Origin: Anaerolineales bacterium
Lineage (GTDB): Bacteria > Chloroflexota > Anaerolineae > Promineifilales > Promineifilaceae
Direction of reading: 5' to 3'
Length of the DNA stretch: 5,185 nt
Assembly (NCBI GenBank): GCA_020432595.1
Contig: JAGQGA010000418.1
Location: 1 to 5,185 of the forward strand
Shown here: in pieces, positions 1 through 5,185 of the stretch
How the letters are laid out: each line of letters begins with the position of its first letter
Position numbering within the stretch: the stretch's first letter is position 1
The notes under the pieces: generated by a model
What the model saw: the letters and a program-made list of their open reading frames with translations, nothing else
What the model was told of the DNA's origin: nothing
Databases searched by the model: none
Program-made: the position numbers and the translations under genes

Positions 1-2686
1 CCGCATTTTGGAAGAACAGTTAGCCACCCTGGATGAAAAGCGCCGCCCACCCTGGTCTTATATTTACACCTACGATGGCAGTTGGCATGGAGATGTTGAG
101 TGGGAGACTATTCAACCGGCTCGTAATTATTTACGCGACGAAGCGAGCCGCACCCTGGGGCTGTCGCTTGAGTTTATGGTGCAGCATGTAGAAACCGCTA
201 CCTATCGGTTATTCCCCACTGACCAGACCATTTATAGCGGCAATGATGATTTGGGGTTTGCCAGTTTAGCCACAACTACGGACATAGAGGCACATCTTGA
301 GCTGGTGGCAGGGGCATTACCGGCCGTTCCTAGCAGCGCCAGTGAACCCATTGAGGTTTTAATTTCCCAAACCTTTGCCACCGAAACGGGCTGGCAAGTT
401 GGCGAGCAATACCTCATGCACAACCTGGGGCGAACCGTTGAGGGGCCGGACTTCATCATCCAAATTGCCGGTATTTGGCAGCCCCAAGACGAGGCAGACC
501 CATTCTGGTTTTACGGCTCCACCGCCTTTGACGATCTATTTCTCGTTCCCGAAAGCACCTTTGCCAACGTCCTAGCACCTGTTTTAGGCGACGAGGTGAA
601 CTTTGTCCTTTGGTATTTGGTAATGGATGGCAGTGATGTGGGCACCGGGCAAATAAGCAGGCTGGTTTCCGGGGCAGCGCGGGTTGAGCGGCAACTAGAT
701 GTTTTGCTCCCAGAAGCCACCTCTTTTATTGCCCCCACCAATAATCTCCATTTTTATCAACGTGCCGTCGCCGAGCTTTCGCTGCTGTTGTTTACCATTA
801 ATGTGCCCACCATCTGGATGACGCTGGCTTTTATTGGCTTGGTCGCAGGGTTGGCGGTTAATCAGCAGCGCAATGAAAGTGCCGTCATTCGCAGTCGTGG
901 TGGCACGCCTTTGCAAATCACCAGCATGGCTCTTGCCGAAGGGATTTTGCTTGGCGCAGTAGCCTTTGTCTTAGGCACGGTGGCCGCACTGTGGTTAACA
1001 CAACTGCTGGCTCAGGCTCGCAGCTTTCTGGATTTTACGGGAACGGCCGTTGTTCGTATGAACCTAACCCAACAAGCCATCAACGCCGGTCTTCTAGCTG
1101 TCCTTCTTGCCCTTATCGCCCGCATCATCCCCACCATCATCGCCTCACGCCACACCATCATTACCTACAAACAAGAGCAAGCCCGCTTCGCCTCTCTCCC
1201 TTGGTGGCAACGAGCCTGGCTCGATCTGATTCTGGTCGCCCTTGCCAGCTATGGCTTCTATGTCTTACGCCAGCAAGGTAGCCTCATTGTGAACAATACA
1301 ACCACCACTGCCGACCCCTTCCAAAACCCCCTCTTGCTGCTGCTACCCGCCCTAACTATCTTTGCCTTCACCCTGCTTTTCCTTCGCCTCCTCCCCTGGT
1401 CTATGCGCTTGCTTGGCTCACTCATCGCCCGCAGCGGCAACGTGAGCTTGCTGCAAGCCGTGCGCTATCTAGCTCGCACGCCCCGCCATTACACCACCCC
1501 CCTTGGCTTGCTCATTCTCACCATTGGGTTAGCTGTTTTTACCGCCTCCCTGGCTCGCACCGTGGATTTGCAACTCTATGATCAGAGCTTCTATAAAATA
1601 GGTGCCGACATCAACCTTGTCACCATCCCCCCCTCGCCCATTGGATTTGGCCCCCAAGTAAATGCCGGGGAACTGCTGTTTACATTTTTGCCAGTCACTA
1701 CCTATGAACGCCTGCCAAACATCAAACACGCCACCCGTGTTGGCACCTACGAAATGAATAGCCAAATAGATGGACGTACCGTATCTGGTCAATTTATGGG
1801 CGTTGACCCAGCCCAGTTTCACGAGGTGGCCTATTGGCGTTGGGATTTTTCTCGCTACCGTTTGGGTACGCTGATGAATGCGCTAGCGCATCACACCAAT
1901 GGCGTTCTTGTGCCCAATTCATTACTTAACAGCAGCACGCTCAGGCTCGGCGATCCCATCCGCTACAATCTTAGCCTAGGCCGTGCTGAGGTCGAATTTG
2001 AAGGGATAGTAGCTGGCAGCTTCGACTATTTTCCCACCTGGTACCCAACAGAAGAAACATTGCTGCTGGTTGGCAATCTTACCAATGTCTTTGAAGTGGC
2101 TGGGGGCGAGTTTCCCTATCGTGTTTGGGCGGCAAGCGATGGCCTCATTGACACGGAATCATTTCGGCAGGCATTGCTCGACCAACAGTTGTTTGGTACC
2201 TATTGGGATGAGGCACGTCCGCTTGTAGCTGAAGGCCAAAGCCTACCACAGCGGCAGGGGCTGTTTGGCTTGTTATCGGTGGGCTTTATCACCTCAGCCT
2301 TGCTCACCGTCCTTGGCTTTTTTCTCTATGCCCTTTTTTCCCTGCAACAGCGCACCATTGAACTAGGTATTCTCCGGGCGGTGGGTCTCTCAAGGGGAGA
2401 AATGATTCAGTTAGTGGCTTGGGAATTGGTGATGTTGATTGTCTGTGGATTGTTATTGGGCACCACGTTGGGCGTGTTCATTAGCCAACAATTTATTCCT
2501 TTTCTGCAAGCTGGCAATGATGCTGTTGCGTTAGCCCCTCCCTATCTGGTGGAAATTGCCTGGGATGCGGTGGCGCAAATTTACATTTTGTTTGGGCTGC
2601 TTTTTGTGGTGGCCTTAGCGGCTCTGTCCTGGCGTTTGTTACGGGCAAAGTTGTTTGAAGCAATTAAGCTGGGGGAAAGTGTGTAA
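1..2686 (+). CDS. ABC transporter permease, FtsX/MacB type, two-module (5' partial)
   Basis: This is a membrane permease of the FtsX/MacB class, which works with a separate ATPase to move lipids, lipoproteins or other envelope substrates, or to transmit force across the membrane. The frame is open to the left edge, so the TTG at 8 is not a credible start and an N-terminal helix is probably missing. Numbering from that TTG, residues 1-250 look extracytoplasmic. Hydrophobic segments follow near 256-284, 305-335 and 356-378, with the FtsX-like signature NESAVIRSRGG at 289-299. Two more helices (about 403-420 and 440-465) link to a second module: a helix at about 498-517, a second extracytoplasmic domain (about 518-745), then helices near 752-780, 803-830 and 855-875. 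The second signature, IELGILRAVGLSRGEM, is at 784-799. The visible 892 residues fit a two-repeat permease of over 900 residues. The substrate is unknown, and no ATPase is encoded in the window. The family is confident. Confidence 0.9.
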   Translation, partial: RILEEQLATLDEKRRPPWSYIYTYDGSWHGDVEWETIQPARNYLRDEASRTLGLSLEFMVQHVETATYRLFPTDQTIYSGNDDLGFASLATTTDIEAHLELVAGALPAVPSSASEPIEVLISQTFATETGWQVGEQYLMHNLGRTVEGPDFIIQIAGIWQPQDEADPFWFYGSTAFDDLFLVPESTFANVLAPVLGDEVNFVLWYLVMDGSDVGTGQISRLVSGAARVERQLDVLLPEATSFIAPTNNLHFYQRAVAELSLLLFTINVPTIWMTLAFIGLVAGLAVNQQRNESAVIRSRGGTPLQITSMALAEGILLGAVAFVLGTVAALWLTQLLAQARSFLDFTGTAVVRMNLTQQAINAGLLAVLLALIARIIPTIIASRHTIITYKQEQARFASLPWWQRAWLDLILVALASYGFYVLRQQGSLIVNNTTTTADPFQNPLLLLLPALTIFAFTLLFLRLLPWSMRLLGSLIARSGNVSLLQAVRYLARTPRHYTTPLGLLILTIGLAVFTASLARTVDLQLYDQSFYKIGADINLVTIPPSPIGFGPQVNAGELLFTFLPVTTYERLPNIKHATRVGTYEMNSQIDGRTVSGQFMGVDPAQFHEVAYWRWDFSRYRLGTLMNALAHHTNGVLVPNSLLNSSTLRLGDPIRYNLSLGRAEVEFEGIVAGSFDYFPTWYPTEETLLLVGNLTNVFEVAGGEFPYRVWAASDGLIDTESFRQALLDQQLFGTYWDEARPLVAEGQSLPQRQGLFGLLSVGFITSALLTVLGFFLYALFSLQQRTIELGILRAVGLSRGEMIQLVAWELVMLIVCGLLLGTTLGVFISQQFIPFLQAGNDAVALAPPYLVEIAWDAVAQIYILFGLLFVVALAALSWRLLRAKLFEAIKLGESV
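2671..2679 (+). promoter_or_regulatory. Shine-Dalgarno site for the DMT transporter gene
   Basis: The purine run GGGGGAAAG lies inside the last codons of the permease gene, eight bases before the ATG at 2688. It supports 2688 (or the adjacent in-frame ATG at 2691) as the start, rather than the in-frame TTG at 2655 that would overlap the permease. The permease stop codon sits between the site and the start, an arrangement typical of translational coupling. Confidence 0.7.
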
Positions 2687-2687
2687 T

Positions 2688-3623
2688 ATGATGATAAACG
2701 GCCGTTTAACCGCCATCCTGCAAACCCTCACCATCCTCATCCTCATGTCCCTGGGCACCGTTCTCATCAAACTTGCTCTGTCCGATGTCGCCCCGTTCAC
2801 CTTCGCCTGGATGTCTGTCGCCGTAGGGATGATTGGTCTAACCATCTACACCTTTGGCATCCGCAAGGAGCGCATTCCCACCGGCTTGCCGCGAAACGTT
2901 TGGCTTTATATTGCAACCATTGGCCTCCTCAACTTCCTCCTGGCGCGAACCACCTTCACTTTGTCGCTCAGTTTGTTAGATGCGACAACCAATACCTATC
3001 TGGTGAACTTCGTTGGTTTTGTCACCATGGGCATGAGCATTTTCATTCTGAAAGAATCGCCCACCATCTTTCAGCTTCTTGGTGCAGCCGTAGCCCTGCT
3101 TGGTCTGCGCGTTTTCTTTTTGGAAACCCCACCCCCGTCAGAGCTAAAAGGTGTCTTTTATATTCTGGTAGGAATTCTTGGCATTGCCTATACGAATAAT
3201 ATTACCCGAAAGCTCGCCATCGCTACCCACAACCAACTCAGCAACAATATCATCTCGACGATGGCTTTACTCATTGGTGGAGGAATGCTGGTTCTGGTGG
3301 GGATTGTGGTTGACTGGCCGCCAAAAATCACGGGGGCGGCCAATATTGCCACGCTGCTCTACACCGGGCTGGTCATGATCGCCTTCAGCATGACCGTCTG
3401 GAACTACATCTTACGCACGCTGCGGTCATATGAGGCCAGCATTTTGGGTGCCTCCACGGTCATTTGGACAGCCCTGCTTGCCATTCCGATTTTGGGCGAA
3501 ACGTTAGCTGGCAATGAAATCGGAGGCATTATCCTGATGCTGGTTGGGTTATCGTTAGTTCAAGTGCGTCAAGGTCAACTAGGTGATCTGCTGCGACGCA
3601 AACGGAAAAGCCCTAGTTTTTGA
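2688..3623 (+). CDS. EamA/DMT-family transporter
   Basis: This 311-residue inner-membrane protein has the layout of the drug/metabolite transporter superfamily: ten hydrophobic segments forming two EamA repeats. Approximate helices are 9-30, 37-56, 71-91, 99-120, 125-145, 153-171, 186-208, 218-238, 247-268 and 274-292. At the same place in each repeat is the acidic turn before the last helix that is typical of EamA domains: LKESPT at 121-126 and LGETLAG at 269-275. The length is normal for the family (about 280-310). Members export or import amino acids, nucleotides, sugars or other small metabolites, and the substrate cannot be read from sequence. The start is set by the purine-rich site at 2671-2679; ATG 2691 is an alternative. 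It begins one base after the permease stop, so the two probably form one transcript. The cytoplasmic tail LLRRKRKSPSF is strongly basic and is encoded by DNA that overlaps the end of the opposing oxidase gene. Confidence 0.9.
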   Translation: MMINGRLTAILQTLTILILMSLGTVLIKLALSDVAPFTFAWMSVAVGMIGLTIYTFGIRKERIPTGLPRNVWLYIATIGLLNFLLARTTFTLSLSLLDATTNTYLVNFVGFVTMGMSIFILKESPTIFQLLGAAVALLGLRVFFLETPPPSELKGVFYILVGILGIAYTNNITRKLAIATHNQLSNNIISTMALLIGGGMLVLVGIVVDWPPKITGAANIATLLYTGLVMIAFSMTVWNYILRTLRSYEASILGASTVIWTALLAIPILGETLAGNEIGGIILMLVGLSLVQVRQGQLGDLLRRKRKSPSF

Positions 3624-4834
3624 AAATAAACATATCGGCTGTTAATTTGGTTGAAAAGAATGCTCTCATAGTTAGGGTCAGTAAGCGCCGGCCGATCAAC
3701 CCTTAATGCACTCAGATCATACTTCGTGACCCCGTCAATCGCCAGTTCGCTGAGAATACGCCCAAAAAGGCTGGCCCACTTAAACGCATGTCCCGCCCCA
3801 ACGCACAGCAAAATGTTGGGATGCTTGGGCAGCGAGTCCAGAATAAACCCACGATCTTTGGTCAACGTGTAGAGGCACGTTTTGGTATACAGCTTCGGCC
3901 CCAAAAAGCCAGGGATATGATCCCTTAACCACGCCTCTTGATATGCTTCGATTGCAACATCCGGCTCAAAATCCCGCGTTTCGGCCGTTGTGGGTTTACC
4001 CGTTAAATCAATCGCCGCCTTCGTTGCCACCTCACCATGCACAGGAAAGCCATAAATGCCCCCAATTGGCGTAGGAACCATAAAAACAGGGAAACGGTCG
4101 GGCATAAAGTCGCGCAAGTTGGGCGTGCGATAATAAGTAACCTGTTCACGGGTCACCACCAGCCCCAGATCCATATCCACCGAATCCATCAGCCGTTGTA
4201 CCCACGCGCCGGCCGTAATAATTAGCTTCTCACACTCAAAAACGCCTTTTGCCGTAACAACTTGGGTCTTCGTAGGCGAAATCGGCCGAATCTCCTGCAC
4301 CTGGCAATTCTCCAAAATCGTTGCCCCATGCCCCTGTGCCAACTGCTGATGCGCCGCATTCCCCTTTGATGGATCCACCAACCCCGTTTCCGACTGGTAA
4401 ATCACCTGGTAATGTTCCTTAATCCTGAACTGTGGGAACTCCTTCATAAAATCAGGCGCATCAATCAGGCGATAGGCAATGCCATTGGCATCCATCGCCG
4501 CAACCGATTCATCCATATAATCGCTGCTTCCCGGCGGGGCATCATCCGGCTTCCAGTAAACACCACCCGTTTTGGTGACAATCTTCAGGCCAGATTCACG
4601 CTCAACTTCCGCCCACGCAGCATAGGTATCTGGCGCAACCGGTGTCATCTGCTCATCATAACCAGCCAGGCGAATAATGCGCGAATAATCTTGCGAACCG
4701 CCATTGTGATGCCCAAGTGTGAACTGTTCCAGCCCCAGCACCCGCTTGCCCGCCCGTTTTGCCAGCCAATAAACCGCACCGCTACCAATACCGCCACAGC
4801 CGACCACAATATAATCATATTTAATGGTTGTCAT
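3575..4834 (-). CDS. FAD-dependent oxidase, sarcosine oxidase / N-methyl-L-tryptophan oxidase (DAO) family
   Basis: This 419-residue flavoprotein belongs to the DAO family, nearest in pattern to monomeric sarcosine oxidase and SolA. Such enzymes oxidise the C-N bond of N-methyl amino acids or other secondary amines, giving an aldehyde or imine plus H2O2. Numbering from ATG 4834, the N-terminal dinucleotide-binding motif VVGCGGIGSG is at 10-19, with an acidic residue (E36) ending the second strand. NGGSQDYSRIIR (44-55) matches the flavin-contacting segment of sarcosine oxidase, with R52 and R55 in place of its Arg49 and Arg52. C320 in KTCLYT fits the covalent flavin cysteine, and Y322, K272 and K352 (GHAFKW) fit other active-site residues. 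The position of His269 appears to be Asp (D276). These equivalences come from a remembered alignment. The protein is longer than usual (about 370-390), partly through a basic C-terminal tail. No signal peptide is seen, so it is probably cytoplasmic. An in-frame TTG at 4885 is rejected as start. The exact substrate is uncertain. Confidence 0.88.
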   Translation of the reverse strand: MTTIKYDYIVVGCGGIGSGAVYWLAKRAGKRVLGLEQFTLGHHNGGSQDYSRIIRLAGYDEQMTPVAPDTYAAWAEVERESGLKIVTKTGGVYWKPDDAPPGSSDYMDESVAAMDANGIAYRLIDAPDFMKEFPQFRIKEHYQVIYQSETGLVDPSKGNAAHQQLAQGHGATILENCQVQEIRPISPTKTQVVTAKGVFECEKLIITAGAWVQRLMDSVDMDLGLVVTREQVTYYRTPNLRDFMPDRFPVFMVPTPIGGIYGFPVHGEVATKAAIDLTGKPTTAETRDFEPDVAIEAYQEAWLRDHIPGFLGPKLYTKTCLYTLTKDRGFILDSLPKHPNILLCVGAGHAFKWASLFGRILSELAIDGVTKYDLSALRVDRPALTDPNYESILFNQINSRYVYFQKLGLFRLRRSRSPS

Positions 4835-4839
4835 GAAGA

Positions 4840-4845
4840 CTCCTT
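4840..4845 (-). promoter_or_regulatory. Shine-Dalgarno site for the oxidase gene
   Basis: Read on the minus strand, AAGGAG lies five bases before the ATG at 4834-4832. It decides the start: the frame stays open up to a TTG at 4885, but the extra 17 residues would be encoded by the repeat-containing spacer, and the conserved flavin-binding fold begins only after ATG 4834. No convincing -10/-35 pair was found upstream. Confidence 0.8.
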
Positions 4846-4860
4846 GGAAAATGGGACGCC

Positions 4861-4883
4861 GACGAACGCGGATGAACGCGGAC
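4861..4883. repeat. 10-bp tandem direct repeat in the spacer
   Basis: Two adjacent 10-bp units, GACGAACGCG and GATGAACGCG, differ at one base and are followed by a broken third start (GAC). The repeat lies in the 90-bp spacer between two minus-strand genes. It resembles the short GAACGCGGAT-like spacer repeats that are scattered through some bacterial genomes; that resemblance is from memory and inferred, not tested. Confidence 0.7.
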
Positions 4884-4911
4884 AAAGGATAACTGTGATT
4901 CCCGTTGTCCG
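4879..4911. repeat. Imperfect inverted repeat (hairpin) in the spacer
   Basis: CGGACAA at 4879-4885 is the exact reverse complement of TTGTCCG at 4905-4911. After one mismatch, GG at 4887-4888 pairs with CC at 4902-4903, leaving a 13-base loop. The right arm runs into a 7-bp tandem repeat, GTCCGTC twice, at 4907-4920. No run of T follows on the minus strand, so it does not look like a Rho-independent terminator for the gene ending at 4925. It may be part of a dispersed intergenic element. Confidence 0.55.
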
Positions 4912-4924
4912 TCGTCCGTCATTT

Positions 4925-5185
4925 TCATTCTTCGTGATGAGCAAGTGCTTGTGCTGTCTCCTCAGAAAGTGCATCATACCGCAGTTCAACACCCCCCAAA
5001 GTCGCCAACAAAGCCCGGCTCATCGGCATCTGGCTGCCTAGAGAGGCTTTTTCCACCAAAACAGCTTCCTCAATGGCCTGCCAAGGCTGCTGCCACAAGC
5101 GCAGCAGCACCAAAACATTTTGTAACGGAGAGAGGGACGGGTTAAAGGCCACGCTTTCCAAATAAGAAGCCGCAAAAACTTGCTC
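4925..5185 (-). CDS. Unrecognised protein, C-terminal 86 residues (5' partial)
   Basis: An open minus-strand frame enters from the right edge (first residues EQVFAASYLESV) and ends at a TGA at 4927-4925. The TTG at 5161 is internal to this longer frame and is not a likely start, because the frame is open with protein-like composition on both sides. The visible part is leucine- and alanine-rich and probably mostly helical (PLQNVLVLLRLWQQPWQAIEEA), with a GGVELRYDALSEETAQALAHHEE end. I see no membrane segment, catalytic motif or metal site, and do not recognise the family. It lies 90 bp upstream of the oxidase gene on the same strand and could share a transcript with it. That it is a real gene rests mainly on the open frame, its natural protein composition and the tight gene packing, so confidence is moderate. 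Confidence 0.6.
   Translation of the reverse strand, partial: EQVFAASYLESVAFNPSLSPLQNVLVLLRLWQQPWQAIEEAVLVEKASLGSQMPMSRALLATLGGVELRYDALSEETAQALAHHEE

Noticed and set aside
991..1281. A 96-codon plus-strand open frame rich in His, Pro, Ser and Arg
   Set aside because: It is a shifted reading of the C-rich part of the permease gene, and its composition is that of an out-of-frame translation.
1529..1822. A 97-codon minus-strand open frame inside the permease gene
   Set aside because: It is antisense to a continuous, recognisable coding frame and has no independent support.
2655..2687. Earlier TTG start of the DMT transporter overlapping the permease
   Set aside because: ATG 2688 has a good purine-rich site at suitable spacing, and the added residues (MKQLSWGKVCN) are not part of the EamA fold.
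4835..4885. N-terminal extension of the oxidase from a TTG at 4885
   Set aside because: The extra 17 residues come from the repeat-containing spacer, and a good AAGGAG site sits five bases before the ATG at 4834, right before the conserved flavin-binding strand.
4879..4911. Hairpin as a Rho-independent terminator for the gene ending at 4925
   Set aside because: The stem is interrupted and no T tract follows on the minus strand.
4412..5041. A 209-codon open frame on the plus strand
   Set aside because: It is antisense to the well-supported oxidase gene over most of its length, has no family resemblance, and runs through the repeat spacer into the next antisense gene. It is best explained as an open shadow frame.
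1..5185. A defence, toxin-antitoxin, CRISPR or mobile-element system
   Set aside because: No nuclease, helicase, transposase, recombinase, reverse transcriptase or regularly spaced repeat array is encoded here. The genes are transport and metabolic functions.

Overview
The window carries four protein-coding genes and very little non-coding DNA: a large ABC-type FtsX/MacB permease (5' end outside the window), an EamA/DMT-family membrane transporter, a convergent flavin-dependent amine/amino-acid oxidase of the sarcosine oxidase / N-methyltryptophan oxidase type, and the C-terminal end of an unrecognised protein. I saw no tRNA, rRNA, CRISPR array, insertion sequence or phage gene. The organism is clearly a bacterium, of roughly balanced base composition. 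The very large two-module FtsX permease, the oxidase type and the short tandem-repeat spacer would fit a Chloroflexota (Anaerolineae-like) genome, but this taxonomic guess is inference and is weak from one window.

Layout: bases 1-2686 (+) encode most of the permease, with two extracytoplasmic domains each followed by a three-helix FtsX module. One base later, at 2688, the DMT transporter starts (+, to 3623), so the two are almost certainly co-transcribed and probably translationally coupled. The oxidase lies on the minus strand (4834 down to 3575). Its last 49 bases overlap the 3' end of the DMT gene in antisense, so both proteins have a basic C-terminal tail encoded by the same DNA. A 90-bp spacer (4835-4924) contains a good Shine-Dalgarno site, a 10-bp tandem repeat, a 7-bp tandem repeat and an imperfect hairpin. 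Beyond it the last 86 residues of another minus-strand gene run off the window.

How the genes may work together: the permease needs an ATPase partner not present here, probably encoded upstream. It is expected to act on lipids, lipoproteins or another envelope substrate. The DMT protein would move a small metabolite. The oxidase would oxidise a secondary amine or N-methylated amino acid, releasing H2O2. Nothing in the sequence ties the oxidase substrate to either transporter, and the opposite strands argue against one operon.

No convincing new biological system is visible. The observations most worth checking are an apparent excess of the palindrome CGGCCG (seven copies in 5.2 kb), the antisense overlap with shared basic tails, the repeat-filled spacer, and an apparent His-to-Asp change at an active-site position of the oxidase.
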